Source: CBDBON01 sp965208395
GTDB lineage: Bacteria; Chloroflexota; Dehalococcoidia; Lucifugimonadales; CBDBON01
Direction of reading: 5' to 3'
DNA: 64,000 bases
Assembly: GCA_965208395.1 (NCBI GenBank)
Contig: CBDBON010000002.1
Location: 124,001 to 188,000 of the forward strand
In this document: in pieces, positions 1 through 8,447 of the stretch
Layout of the letters: each line of letters starts with the position of its first letter
How positions within the stretch are numbered: the first letter of the stretch is position 1
Position numbers and translations under genes: made by a program
Notes under the pieces: generated by a model
Seen by the model: the letters and a program-made list of their open reading frames with translations, nothing else
Told to the model about the DNA's origin: nothing
Databases searched by the model: none

Positions 1-2079
1 GATCTGTCGCCGGGCGACTACGTGGTGCACGTCGAGCACGGGATCGGCCGGTTCATGGGCACGGGACGTCTGTCCGATGACGAGGGCGGAGGGGAGTACC
101 TGTTGCTCCACTACGCGAACCAGGACAAGCTGTACGTTCCGGTGGGGCACCTGGACCGGGTTACTCCGTACGTGGCCCCGCTGGACCAGCCGCCGTCGCT
201 CACCCGCCTGGGAACATCGGAGTGGCGCCGCGCAAAGGCGCGGGCAGTCCGGTCGACGCGGAAGATGGCCGCCGAGCTGCTCAGCCTCTACGCGGCGCGC
301 GAGCTGGTCGACGGCCACGAGACGGCTCCCGACACGCAGTGGCAGACGGAGCTGGAGGAGTCGTTCCCCTACGAGGAGACGCCCGACCAGGCGGCGACGA
401 TATCCGACGTGAAGGCCGACATGGAGTCGGGACGGCCCATGGACCGGCTCGTCTGCGGGGACGTGGGCTATGGGAAGACGGAGATCGCGCTCCGGGCTGC
501 CTTCAAGACGGTGATGGACGGAAGGCAGGTGGCGGTGCTGGTGCCGACGACGGTGCTCGCTCAGCAGCACTACGTCACCTTCTCCCAGCGTCTCGGCCCT
601 TTCCCGACGACGGTGGAGGTGCTGAGCCGCTTCCGGACCGATCGGGAGCAGCGGGAGGTCGTCGAGGGACTGGTCTCGGGCCGGGTCGACATATGCATAG
701 GGACGCACAGGCTGATCCAGAAGGACGTGAGGTTCAGGGACCTCGGGCTGGTGGTGGTGGACGAGGAGCAGCGCTTCGGGGTCGCCCACAAGGAGCGCCT
801 GAAGCGGATGCGCGAGGAGGTGGACGTGCTGACGTTGACGGCGACGCCTATCCCGCGGACGCTCCACATGTCGCTGGCGGGGGTGCGCGACATGAGCATG
901 ATCGAGACGCCCCCTGAGGAGCGCCTGCCCATCAAGACCTACGTCTCGGAGTTCAGCGACGAGCTGATCCGGGAGGCGATCCTGAGGGAGCTCGACCGTC
1001 AGGGGCAGGTCTACTTCCTGCACAACCGGGTCCACAGCATCGACAATATGGGCGGCTACATCCGGGCGCTGGCGCCGCAGGCGCGTATAGGGGTGGCGCA
1101 CGGCCAGATGCCCGAGGGCGAGCTGGAGCGGACTATGACGCGCTTCGCCGAGGGCGAGATGGACGTCCTGGTGTGCACGACGATCATCGAGTCGGGCCTC
1201 GACATACCCAACGTCAACACCCTCATTATCAATCGCGCCGACGCATTCGGGCTGGCCCAGCTCTACCAGCTCAGGGGCCGGGTGGGGCGCAGCGCCCGGC
1301 GCGCCTACACCTACCTGCTGGTCCCGCGTGCTCGCGGCCTGACGGAGGCGGCGGAGCGGCGGCTGAAGGCGATGCTGGCGGCGACGGAGCTGGGCGCGGG
1401 GTTCCGCATCGCGATGAAGGACCTGGAGATCCGCGGCGCGGGCAACATCCTCGGCTCCGAGCAGAGCGGTCATATCAACGCCGTCGGCTTCGATCTCTAC
1501 ACGCGCATGCTGTCGGGCGCGGTGGAGGACCTGAGGGCGCGCCGCGCCCTGGGCCAGACCCGTCCGGAAGAGTGGGACGGGGAGGGGCCCGAGCCGTTCG
1601 ACGCCCTGCGCCCGCCGGAGCAGCCGGTCGTGGAGCTCGGGATTCCGGCGAGCGTCCCGCAGGAGTACGTCGGCGACCTGACGACGCGGCTGGGCATCTA
1701 CCAACGGCTGGCGGCGCTCGGCACTCTCCCGGAGGTGGACGACCTGGAGCGGGAGATGGTCGACCGGTTCGGACCGGTGCCTGTGGAGACGCAGGACCTG
1801 CTCTACCTCGCCAGGCTGCGGCAGCGGGCGGCGGCGGCCGGGGTGGAGTCAGTCCTCAGGCGGGACTCCGCGGTCGTGCTCCAGCTGAAGGACGAGGTGG
1901 GCGGAGCCGGCGAGGCGCTGCGCAAGACGCTCGGGAGGGGGTTCACGGTCGGCAATACGCAGATCAGGATGAGCGTGTCGAAGAGCCGTCGGGGCTGGCA
2001 GGCTCCGCTCACTGAGACGCTCGACAGGCTGGCCGCCTTCCGAGAACGGGTGACGGGCCTTCAGGCGGGCGCGGGATAG
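1..2079 (+). CDS. mfd: Transcription-repair coupling factor Mfd, C-terminal part (5' end outside window)
   Basis: Mfd displaces stalled RNA polymerase at DNA lesions and recruits UvrA. The frame is open from base 1 (reading DLSPGDYVVH), so the gene starts upstream of the window. About 692 C-terminal residues are visible out of the usual 1,100-1,200; the UvrB-like N-terminus is missing. Visible parts in order: the CarD-like RNA-polymerase interaction module (VHVEHGIGRFMG, residues 9-20 of the visible part), the RecG-type helicase with Walker A GDVGYGKT (about residue 154), the DEEQ Walker B box (about 254) and motif III TATPIPRT (about 280), the second RecA lobe with GRVGR, and the C-terminal TRCF domain. 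The gene stops at TAG just before a REP-B repeat pair. Confidence 0.97.
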   Translation, partial: DLSPGDYVVHVEHGIGRFMGTGRLSDDEGGGEYLLLHYANQDKLYVPVGHLDRVTPYVAPLDQPPSLTRLGTSEWRRAKARAVRSTRKMAAELLSLYAARELVDGHETAPDTQWQTELEESFPYEETPDQAATISDVKADMESGRPMDRLVCGDVGYGKTEIALRAAFKTVMDGRQVAVLVPTTVLAQQHYVTFSQRLGPFPTTVEVLSRFRTDREQREVVEGLVSGRVDICIGTHRLIQKDVRFRDLGLVVVDEEQRFGVAHKERLKRMREEVDVLTLTATPIPRTLHMSLAGVRDMSMIETPPEERLPIKTYVSEFSDELIREAILRELDRQGQVYFLHNRVHSIDNMGGYIRALAPQARIGVAHGQMPEGELERTMTRFAEGEMDVLVCTTIIESGLDIPNVNTLIINRADAFGLAQLYQLRGRVGRSARRAYTYLLVPRARGLTEAAERRLKAMLAATELGAGFRIAMKDLEIRGAGNILGSEQSGHINAVGFDLYTRMLSGAVEDLRARRALGQTRPEEWDGEGPEPFDALRPPEQPVVELGIPASVPQEYVGDLTTRLGIYQRLAALGTLPEVDDLEREMVDRFGPVPVETQDLLYLARLRQRAAAAGVESVLRRDSAVVLQLKDEVGGAGEALRKTLGRGFTVGNTQIRMSVSKSRRGWQAPLTETLDRLAAFRERVTGLQAGAG

Positions 2080-2091
2080 GGCATTCACCTA

Positions 2092-2154
2092 TCCCGTTCG
2101 GCCTGAGCTTGTCGAAGGCCCTGTTTGTGGTTCGATAGGCTCGTCACGAGCGGA
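2092..2154. repeat. REP-B inverted pair
   Basis: A copy reading CGTTCGGCCTGAGCTTGTCG is followed after about 15 bases by a diverged copy in the opposite orientation (GGTTCGATAGGCTCGTCACG). The same core recurs near 20.9, 32.9, 37.9, 48.0, 53.8, 55.2, 57.7 and 60.0 kb. The position directly after the mfd stop would also suit a transcription-ending hairpin, but there is no U tract. Confidence 0.7.
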
Positions 2155-2246
2155 CTTTGGAGAGGTCATGCCCGCGGAGTGTGGCGTCGACCGCAATCGC
2201 GTGATTTAGTAAAGACTGGTCATACTAACCGGTTGGATATAGAACG

Positions 2247-2498
2247 ATGCGTCAGATCCGGGCTACTGAGGCGAAGGCGCGGTTGGCCGAGCTCCTTCGG
2301 TTGGTCGAGGGCGGTGAGCGCATCTCGATCACCCGCCACGGCAGGCCGGTTGCCCATCTGGTGCCTGCTAACGATCAGGCCCGCGCCAGCCGGAGGGAGG
2401 CGATGGACCGGCTCATGGAGGCGCGGTCCCGATGGGAGCCTACCGGGATGTCCAGAGAGGAGACTCTGGCCGCGCGCCAAGAGGGTCATCCCCTTTGA
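2247..2498 (+). CDS. Phd/YefM-type antitoxin, apparently without its toxin
   Basis: An 83-residue protein starting MRQIRATEAKARLAELLRLV, with the HGRPVAHLVP segment typical of Phd/YefM antitoxins. These dimerise, bind their own promoter with the N-terminal half and neutralise a VapC/PIN or Doc/RelE toxin with the C-terminal tail. The expected toxin should follow within a few bases. Instead there are 83 bases without a gene and then the unrelated CYTH-CHAD gene, so this is an orphan or a remnant of a TA pair. No clear Shine-Dalgarno precedes the ATG; a TATAGA box lies 3 nt upstream and CATACT lies 20 nt upstream. The family call is good; whether the gene is functional is unknown. Confidence 0.8.
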   Translation: MRQIRATEAKARLAELLRLVEGGERISITRHGRPVAHLVPANDQARASRREAMDRLMEARSRWEPTGMSREETLAARQEGHPL

Positions 2499-2566
2499 AT
2501 CCCATCGCTTCATTTGCGCAAAAGCAGGACGTATAAGTCATTGCCACAACCGTCGTCGGGCGGTCG

Positions 2567-2572
2567 TATAAT
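2567..2572 (+). promoter_or_regulatory. TATAAT -10 box, probably giving a leaderless CYTH-CHAD transcript
   Basis: A perfect TATAAT ends 9 nt before the ATG at 2582. There is no room for a Shine-Dalgarno in a transcript starting 6-8 nt after the box. The -35 is weak (TTGCCA at 2541, 20-nt spacer). Confidence 0.55.
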
Positions 2573-2581
2573 GGTGGTGTC

Positions 2582-4342
2582 ATGGCTTTCAACACTCTCG
2601 ACTCCGTTGGAGCCCCGAACGGGAACGGCCACGCCCTGGAGCCGCGGCTTATCGCGTCGCCATCGCTGCTGGGTGAGGCGGCTGAGGCCCGGAGCCTGGC
2701 GTTCGTGCCCGAGGATGCGGCGGCGGAGGTCGAGGCGAAATATCTGATCGAAGACGCCGCCCAGATCGGGGCGCTGGTCGATGGCCTTCAGTCGCACGCC
2801 GTGCAGTCGGTCTCGGCCGTGGACGTCGTAGACAGCTACTGGGATACGCCGGACTGGCGTCTGCTTTTGGCGGGATGGGCCTACCGGTGGCGCGACGCCT
2901 CTGGCAGCAAGAGCCTGACGCTGAAGTCGACGGAGCTGGACGACGACGTCGTGCACAGGCGGCTGGAGGTGGAGCAGCAGGTCGACGAGTTCCCCGGCGG
3001 CAGCGGCCACTCCCTCCCTACCGGGCCGGTCGCTTGGCGGCTCAACCGCCTTGGCCTGAGGGACCCGCGGGAGCTGTTCAGGATCCACAACTACCGTCGG
3101 CTCTTCGACATCCGCCTCCCGGACGGCTCGCAGATCGAGATGGCGATCGACCAGGCGACGGTCACGGCCAAGCTCCCGGCCCGCAAGACGGCGCCGGGCC
3201 GCATGACGTTCGTAGAGCTGGAGCTGGAGTTGAAGAGCGGCCACGAGGAGTCGTTGCTGCAGCTGGCGACGACGCTGCAACAGCGGTTCAATCTTCTGCC
3301 CTCACGCCTGAGCAAGTTCGATCGCGGGTTGCAGGCGGCGGGCCTGTCGCTCCCTCGTGCGTCTCGGATGCGGCGGCTACTCGAGGAGACGCCTTTCGTA
3401 ACGGAGACGCATGATCAGGAGCTGACGGCGGCCGATCCTGCGATCCGCCTGGCCTATCGCTGCCTGATCGAGCATTTCGAGGAGCTGCTCGCCCAGGAGC
3501 CGAGGGCGTGGGAGGGGCTGGACCCTGAGGGCGTGCACCAGATGCGGGTGTCCATACGCCGTCTCCGCGCCGCGTTTCGGGTCTTCAGCGATCTACTGCC
3601 CGCAGGCTCGGTCAGTTCATTCAACCGCGAGCTGAGATGGGTCGCTGCGGCTCTTGGCAGGGTCCGCGACCTGGACGTCTACCGTGACAATCTCGACCGG
3701 TACGCGGCCGGGGTGTCCGTCGAGGACTCGGAACAGGTAGGCGACTATAGAAAGCATCTGGCCGATCAGTGGCGGAAGGCGAGGAGGCGGCTGCTAACGT
3801 GCCTGACGAGTCGCCGGTACGCACGTCTGAAGGACCGCTTCACGCGTTTCCTCGGTCGTGGCCCGTCGAGGCGGGCCGTTAAGAGGTTCGGCGCCGTCAC
3901 GATCGGGGACGCGGCCCGGCAGCTTATCGGCAGGGAGTATAGGCGTCTGCGCCGCGACGGCCGCGCGATCATCCCCGGCTCCTCCAGCGAGTCGCTCCAC
4001 GCACTGCGGATCCGGTGCAAGCGGCTGCGCTACCTGTTCGAGTTCTTCCATCCGATCTACGGGAAGGCGCTCAGACCCGAAATCAAGAGGTTGAGGAGGC
4101 TTCAGGACGTTCTGGGCGAGTTCCAGGACGCGTGCGTCGCCACGGAGCAGCTTCGCCGATACGCGGAGAGCGTCCCGATGCGGACCCGGAATCGGGGCCA
4201 GCTCATCGTCCTGGGGCAGCTGATCAGCGGCCAAAACCGCCAGGCTGCGATCCGGAGCGCCGAATTCCCTCGGGCGTGGAAGAGGTTCGACCGCAAGGGC
4301 GCCCGCAGGGCGGTACTGTCGCGCCTCGAAGAGCCCGGCTGA
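2582..4342 (+). CDS. CYTH-CHAD domain protein (polyphosphate-associated triphosphatase-like)
   Basis: 586 residues with two domains. The N-terminal CYTH domain (about 45-265) carries the ExExK signature E49-V-E51-A-K53 and a run of acidic and basic strands typical of the triphosphate tunnel fold, which hydrolyses triphosphates or binds them with a divalent metal. The C-terminal CHAD domain (about 280-580) is all-helical and histidine/arginine rich, with VHQMRVSIRRLRAAFRVF and a second LHALRIRCKRLRYLFEFF motif. CHAD domains bind polyphosphate and sit on polyphosphate granules. No signal peptide or membrane segment is present, so it should be cytoplasmic. It is followed after 19 bases by a NUDIX gene and then PPK2, which supports a polyphosphate or inorganic phosphate role. 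The actual substrate is not known from sequence. Confidence 0.92.
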   Translation: MAFNTLDSVGAPNGNGHALEPRLIASPSLLGEAAEARSLAFVPEDAAAEVEAKYLIEDAAQIGALVDGLQSHAVQSVSAVDVVDSYWDTPDWRLLLAGWAYRWRDASGSKSLTLKSTELDDDVVHRRLEVEQQVDEFPGGSGHSLPTGPVAWRLNRLGLRDPRELFRIHNYRRLFDIRLPDGSQIEMAIDQATVTAKLPARKTAPGRMTFVELELELKSGHEESLLQLATTLQQRFNLLPSRLSKFDRGLQAAGLSLPRASRMRRLLEETPFVTETHDQELTAADPAIRLAYRCLIEHFEELLAQEPRAWEGLDPEGVHQMRVSIRRLRAAFRVFSDLLPAGSVSSFNRELRWVAAALGRVRDLDVYRDNLDRYAAGVSVEDSEQVGDYRKHLADQWRKARRRLLTCLTSRRYARLKDRFTRFLGRGPSRRAVKRFGAVTIGDAARQLIGREYRRLRRDGRAIIPGSSSESLHALRIRCKRLRYLFEFFHPIYGKALRPEIKRLRRLQDVLGEFQDACVATEQLRRYAESVPMRTRNRGQLIVLGQLISGQNRQAAIRSAEFPRAWKRFDRKGARRAVLSRLEEPG

Positions 4343-4361
4343 CCCCGCCCACGGCCCGAAG

Positions 4362-4865
4362 ATGAGCAGAGGACGGATGCGCAAGTCGACGCCGGTTCGC
4401 CAGGTGTGCGTCATTCCATTCCGCCGCCTCGGCGGAGAGACGGACTTCTGCCTGATCACGTCGCTGAGGAAGCGGCGCTGGATATTTCCTAAAGGGAACA
4501 TCGACGGCGGCGAGAGTCCGCATGAGACGGCGCTGAAGGAGGCCGCTGAAGAGGCGGGCCTGTACGGGAGGATAATCGGCTCGCCGCTGGGACGGTACGC
4601 GGACTCGAAACGGGGCGCGGTCTTGGACGTCACTGTCCTGCTCATGGAGGTGGAGCGCGCCGACGAAGTCTGGCAGGAGGACGTGCGACTGCGGTGCTGG
4701 ACCGACGGAAGAGGAGCGCTGCGGCTCGTCGACAAGCCGGAGCTACGCAGGATGCTGCGGCGGGGAATCAGGCGACTGGCCGGCGCGCCCGTTCCGATCA
4801 CCGGCGTGGCGGCGCCGGACGACGCGGGAGCGCTGCTGGTATCGGTCCCGGCGCTCGTCGAGTAG
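4362..4865 (+). CDS. NUDIX hydrolase, DIPP-like
   Basis: 167 residues. The Nudix box runs from G45 to L67 (GNIDGGE, then KEAAEEAGL) and fits GX5EX7REUXEEXGU except for Lys in place of Arg. The preceding RRWIFPKG and the order of elements resemble diphosphoinositol-polyphosphate phosphohydrolases and Ap4A-type hydrolases, which cleave diphosphate bonds with Mg2+ and can act on polyphosphate. The gene begins 19 bases after the CYTH-CHAD stop and is probably co-transcribed with it. The tail after about residue 130 is basic. Substrate is not determinable here; the neighbourhood favours a highly phosphorylated compound. Confidence 0.88.
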   Translation: MSRGRMRKSTPVRQVCVIPFRRLGGETDFCLITSLRKRRWIFPKGNIDGGESPHETALKEAAEEAGLYGRIIGSPLGRYADSKRGAVLDVTVLLMEVERADEVWQEDVRLRCWTDGRGALRLVDKPELRRMLRRGIRRLAGAPVPITGVAAPDDAGALLVSVPALVE

Positions 4866-4978
4866 CGTCCCGGCCCGCGCGCCGTCGGATAGGCCTGGCG
4901 GCATATGATCAGACTCGCGGGCCGAAGGCCATCCTCTCGTCCATTCCCCGGCTCCGGCGGTGGAAGGTGCATCTTGTC

Positions 4979-5019
4979 CCTTCCCCCGGCTCTGCGGGGG
5001 AAGGTTAGGATGGGGGGGC
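4979..5019 (+). repeat. REP-A palindrome, AAGGTTAGGATGGGGG subtype
   Basis: CCTTCCCCCGGCTCTGCGGG followed by GGAAGGTTAGGATGGGGG. The arms form a 10-bp GC-rich stem. A nearly identical copy lies inside the coding sequence at 55838-55876. Confidence 0.8.
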
Positions 5020-5025
5020 CGGCAA

Positions 5026-5054
5026 TTGACGCGGAAGAGGCATCCTAGTACGGT
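5026..5054 (+). promoter_or_regulatory. Candidate sigma-70 promoter for the PPK2 gene
   Basis: TTGACG at 5026-5031, a 17-nt spacer, then TACGGT at 5049-5054. The ATG at 5061 is only 6 nt further on, so the transcript would be nearly or fully leaderless. It follows the REP-A copy, which separates this gene from the NUDIX gene. Confidence 0.5.
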
Positions 5055-5060
5055 ACGCGC

Positions 5061-5954
5061 ATGAAAAGTTCGACCGCGGTTCAGGAGCGCGTCGCCCCCG
5101 TGATCCCGACGGCGGGTATCCCCCCGGATATTCTGGCGAAGGTGGAGGGCGCGCGCCGCAACCAGATCATCAGCGACACATATCCCTACGAGACCAAGCT
5201 GTCCCGGCGGAGGTACGAACGCGAGAAGGCCGCCCTGCAGATCGAGCTGCTGAAGATGCAGAAGTGGGTCAGGGAGACCGGCCAGCGCATCGTGATGCTG
5301 TTCGAGGGGAGGGACGCCGCCGGCAAGGGCGGGACCATCAAGCGGTTCATGGAGCACCTGAATCCCCGTGGCGCCTCGCTGGTCGCCCTGCCGTCCCCGA
5401 CCGGGAGGGAGCGCGGGCAGTGGTACTTCCAGCGCTACGTCCAGCACCTGCCATCCAGCGGGGAGATCGTCTTCTTCGACCGCTCCTGGTACAACAGGGC
5501 GGTGGTGGAGCCGGTCATGGGCTTCTGCACGCCGGCCGAGACGCTGCGCTTCCTTCGCGACACCGTCGTGTTCGAGGAGATGCTGATCAACGAGGGCCTC
5601 CACCTGTTCAAGTTCTGGTTCTCGGTGAGCCGGGAGGAGCAGCTCAGGAGGGTCATGTCCCGCGCCCGGGACGGACTCAAGCAGTGGAAGGTCAGCAACG
5701 TCGACGTCCGGTCTCTGCCTCTGTGGGACGAATACACGGAGGCCAAGAAGGCGATGTTCGCGGCCACAGACACCAAGGCGTCGCCCTGGGTCGTGGTGAA
5801 GTCCGACGACAAGAAGCGCGCGCGCCTGAACTGCATGCGCTACGTGCTGCGCAGCCTCGAGTACGACCCCGAGGTCGGGCGCCGCGTGGAAAAGCCGGAC
5901 CCGAAGCTGATCGGCCCCGCCAAGAGGCTCTACGCCAAGGGCGAAGTCTGGTAG
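5061..5954 (+). CDS. ppk2: Polyphosphate kinase 2 (PPK2 family)
   Basis: 297 residues. PPK2 enzymes transfer phosphate between polyphosphate and nucleotides, usually making NTP or NDP from polyphosphate. The P-loop is GRDAAGKGG at 83-91, and the Walker B/lid element FFDRSWYNRA lies around 139-148. WYFQRY and the lysine-rich KSDDKKRARLNCMRYVL near the end are family hallmarks. Length matches class I single-domain PPK2 (about 270-310). The gene follows CYTH-CHAD and NUDIX genes, forming a compact polyphosphate neighbourhood. It probably has its own promoter, because about 195 bases and a REP element separate it from the NUDIX gene. Direction and nucleotide preference cannot be read from the sequence. 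Confidence 0.95.
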   Translation: MKSSTAVQERVAPVIPTAGIPPDILAKVEGARRNQIISDTYPYETKLSRRRYEREKAALQIELLKMQKWVRETGQRIVMLFEGRDAAGKGGTIKRFMEHLNPRGASLVALPSPTGRERGQWYFQRYVQHLPSSGEIVFFDRSWYNRAVVEPVMGFCTPAETLRFLRDTVVFEEMLINEGLHLFKFWFSVSREEQLRRVMSRARDGLKQWKVSNVDVRSLPLWDEYTEAKKAMFAATDTKASPWVVVKSDDKKRARLNCMRYVLRSLEYDPEVGRRVEKPDPKLIGPAKRLYAKGEVW

Positions 5955-5960
5955 AGCAAC

Positions 5961-6010
5961 TTCCCCCTCTTCCCCCGTCCACGGGGGGAGACTGAGATGA
6001 GGGGTCTTTC
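5961..6010 (+). repeat. REP-A copy (diverged)
   Basis: CTTCCCCCGTCCACGGGGGG followed by AGACTGAGATGAGGGG, directly after the PPK2 stop. The rest of the gap to 6106 shows no gene; GTGGTATCCTCAG at 6058 could carry a weak -10 for the next gene. Confidence 0.6.
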
Positions 6011-6105
6011 TCCTCCGGGGCCTCCGTGAATCCGCCGCGCAGCGATGACGAAGGGCGTGGTATCCTCAGCGGGCCAGTGATGCTGGCGGCGTAGGACGCA
6101 CAGCT

Positions 6106-6573
6106 ATGAAGAAAACCATCTACCTTGCCAATCCCTACGGGTTCTCCGCCCAGCAGAAGTCGGTGCTGCTGCCGCGGCTGGTGGAGGCGCTGGAGGCGCT
6201 CGGGCTGGAGGTCTGGGAGCCGTTCGCCCGGAACAACCAGGAGGACTTCCTGTCGGAGGGCTGGGCCTACCGGATCGGCCGGAAGGACCTCTGCGACGTC
6301 CTGGAGTCGGACGCCATCTTCGCCGTCGTCAACGGGGTACCTCCCGACGAGGGCGTGATGGTGGAGCTGGGCGCGGCGATCGCGCTGGGTAAGCCGACCT
6401 TCCTGTTCCGCGACGACTTCCGGCGCGTTACGGAGAGCGAGGAGTATCCCCTGAACCTGATGCTCTTCACCGGGCTGCCGGAGAAGGGCTGGCAGGACTA
6501 CTTCTACACCTCGATCGAGGAGATCGCCTCGCCCGACAAGGCGCTGGCGCACTGGGCCGCCTCGCCTGATTGA
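6106..6573 (+). CDS. Nucleoside 2-deoxyribosyltransferase-like protein
   Basis: 155 residues beginning MKKTIYLANPYGFS. Nucleoside 2-deoxyribosyltransferases and the related DUF4406/Rcl proteins cleave or exchange the base of deoxynucleosides in salvage. Family features are the N-terminal strand IYLANPYGFS, and PPDEGVMVELGAAIALGKP (79-97) with D81, E82 and the likely catalytic E87. Length is normal for the family. The gene stands alone between the PPK2 gene and a convergent HAD gene. Substrate (deoxynucleoside versus deoxynucleoside monophosphate) cannot be told apart here. Confidence 0.85.
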   Translation: MKKTIYLANPYGFSAQQKSVLLPRLVEALEALGLEVWEPFARNNQEDFLSEGWAYRIGRKDLCDVLESDAIFAVVNGVPPDEGVMVELGAAIALGKPTFLFRDDFRRVTESEEYPLNLMLFTGLPEKGWQDYFYTSIEEIASPDKALAHWAASPD

Positions 6574-6670
6574 CGGGGCGACACTTCCCCTGGGCTATCT
6601 GGGCAGTCATCGTCGGCGTGCGCCTCGTCAAGAGAGACGCTGTGAAAGAACAGCCGGGACTGGATTCTAC

Positions 6671-7378
6671 CTAGCCCAGCGACGGGAGCAGCGGCGGCAG
6701 CTCCATCAGCGTCTCGATGCGGGGGCAGCCGTCATACTGCGGGTGGTTGCGGTCGCGGTCGAGCAGGACAGCCCCGATGCCGGCGGCCTGCGCGCCCTGG
6801 ACGTCCGAGCTTGGCTGGTCGCCGACGTGTACGGCTTCGCCGGGCTCCACACCGGCCCTTGCGAGCGCGGCGCGAAATATGGGCGCGTGGGGCTTCTCGG
6901 CGCCCACCTCCAGCGAGGTGACGGCGAAGTCGAGGTACGGAGTCAGGCCCATGCTCTCCATCAGCTCCGGGCCGGGCCGGTTCATGTTGGAGATCAGCCC
7001 CAGGGTCAGCCCCTGCTGCTTGAGGATGTCGACCGCGGGCAGGACGTCGTCGAACCGCGCCATCCTGTAGGGTATCGTGCCCACCCGCCGCCATATCACC
7101 GCCGCCTTCTCGAGGCTCACGTCGGCTCCGGCGCCCGCCAGGATGCGCCGCTCGTACTCGGCGAAGAAGAGCTCCCGCGCCGCGTAGTCCATGCGGCGCA
7201 CCGGGTCGCGGGCGTTCTGCCGCGCCATGAAGTCGTCGGCCAGGGCGTATCCGGCGGTCACGCCCTCCGGGGTGACCTCGATCCCGAAGTCGGCGCAGGC
7301 CTCCGACTGTATCTCGTACCGGGAGGGGCTGAAGCCGGCCAGCGTTCCGTACAGGTCGAAGAAGACGGCGGTGATCAT
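6671..7378 (-). CDS. HAD-superfamily hydrolase (phosphatase/dehalogenase type)
   Basis: 235 residues from the ATG at 7378, chosen because MITAVFFDLYGT begins the HAD core directly. Motif I is D8-L-Y-G-T; the second aspartate of phosphatases is replaced by Tyr, as in the haloacid dehalogenase branch. Motif II is SNMN in GLTLGLISNMN, and the conserved Lys is in GAEKPHAPIF. Motif IV is GDQPSSDVQGAQAAG. The helical cap lies between residues 15 and 90. The gene is divergent from the HypE-like gene, with only 25 bases between the starts, so the two may share a promoter region. Substrate unknown; a small phosphomonoester is most likely. Confidence 0.88.
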   Translation of the reverse strand: MITAVFFDLYGTLAGFSPSRYEIQSEACADFGIEVTPEGVTAGYALADDFMARQNARDPVRRMDYAARELFFAEYERRILAGAGADVSLEKAAVIWRRVGTIPYRMARFDDVLPAVDILKQQGLTLGLISNMNRPGPELMESMGLTPYLDFAVTSLEVGAEKPHAPIFRAALARAGVEPGEAVHVGDQPSSDVQGAQAAGIGAVLLDRDRNHPQYDGCPRIETLMELPPLLPSLG

Positions 7379-7403
7379 CGCCCGTTCATGATAGCATCGT
7401 GCG

Positions 7404-8423
7404 ATGCGCGAGTCCGGGATGCGGGCCGGAAAGCTGCCGTTGGAGCTTCTTTCCGAGCTGTTGGACAGAGTCAGGTCGGACGACCCCCGCGTGGTCCTGG
7501 GTCCGAGGCCGGGCGAGGATGCCGCGCTCATAGACATGGGGGACCGCTACCTGGTCGCCAAGTCGGACCCGATCACCTTCGCGACGGAGCTGATCGGATG
7601 GTACCTCGTGCAGGTGAACTCGAACGACCTCGCCGTCATGGGAGCCACTCCCCGGTGGCTGCTGGCGACGGTGCTGCTCCCTGAGGGCACGCGTCCGGAC
7701 GCGGTTCGAGCCGTCTTCGAGCAGCTGCGGGAGGCGTGCTCGACACTCGGAGTCTCGCTGGTCGGAGGACACACTGAAGTCACCTACGGCCTGCCGCGTC
7801 CGCTGGCGGTCGGCGCGCTGCTCGGGGAGGTCGACAAGGAGGACGTGGTGTTGACCGCCGGGGCGCGTCCGGGCGACGCAGTCGTCCTCACCAAGGGCGT
7901 CGCCATAGAGGGGACTGCGATACTGGCGAGGGAGGCGCGCGATGAGCTCGTGGATGCGGGCCTCGACGCCCGCATGGTCGACCACGCCTCTCGGCTGCTG
8001 TTCGATCCTGGGATAAGCGTGGTCCAAGACGCGGCGGTCGCCCGCGCCGCGGCCGACGTCCACTCGATGCACGACCCGACCGAGGGCGGACTGGCGACGG
8101 CGCTGCGGGAGATGTGCGAGGCCGCGGGAGTGGGCGTCGTCGTGGACGTTGACGCCGTCCCGGTGCTGCCGGAGAGCCGCGCCGTATGCCGCGCCCTGGG
8201 GCTCGATCCGCTGGGGCTGATCGCCTCGGGGGCGCTGCTCGCGACCGTCTCGTCGGAGGAGGCGCCGGGGCTGGTGGCCGCGCTGAAACGAGAGAGTATC
8301 GCGGCGGGAGTGATCGGACGGGTGACCGTGCCTGAGGACGGGCTGCGCCTCAGGACCGGGGGCGGCCTCCGGGAGCTTCCGGCGTTCGACCGCGACGAGC
8401 TGGCCAGATTCTTCTCTGACTAG
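7404..8423 (+). CDS. HypE-like / AIR-synthase-related protein
   Basis: 339 residues of the PurM/HypE/ThiL/SelD ATP-binding fold. Seen: VAKSDPITFATELIGWYLVQ with NSNDLAVMGATPRWLLATVL (substrate-binding segment), VGGHTEVT, MHDPTEGGLATALREM and a C-terminal GRVT strand. The order and spacing match stand-alone HypE-like proteins. The HypE C-terminal PRIC cysteine tail is absent, so NiFe-hydrogenase cyanide ligand synthesis is unlikely, and no hyp genes are nearby. The N-terminal Cys/Sec-Gly-Cys-Lys loop of selenophosphate synthetase is also missing. A TAGCAT box lies 6 nt before the ATG. The gene is 24 bases upstream of the candidate selenoprotein and probably co-transcribed with it. Reaction unknown. 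Confidence 0.8.
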   Translation: MRESGMRAGKLPLELLSELLDRVRSDDPRVVLGPRPGEDAALIDMGDRYLVAKSDPITFATELIGWYLVQVNSNDLAVMGATPRWLLATVLLPEGTRPDAVRAVFEQLREACSTLGVSLVGGHTEVTYGLPRPLAVGALLGEVDKEDVVLTAGARPGDAVVLTKGVAIEGTAILAREARDELVDAGLDARMVDHASRLLFDPGISVVQDAAVARAAADVHSMHDPTEGGLATALREMCEAAGVGVVVDVDAVPVLPESRAVCRALGLDPLGLIASGALLATVSSEEAPGLVAALKRESIAAGVIGRVTVPEDGLRLRTGGGLRELPAFDRDELARFFSD

Positions 8424-8447
8424 AGGCTCACCGAGGCACGGGGCAAG

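Noticed and set aside
7404..8423. selD (selenophosphate synthetase)
   Set aside because: The diagnostic N-terminal Cys/Sec loop is absent.
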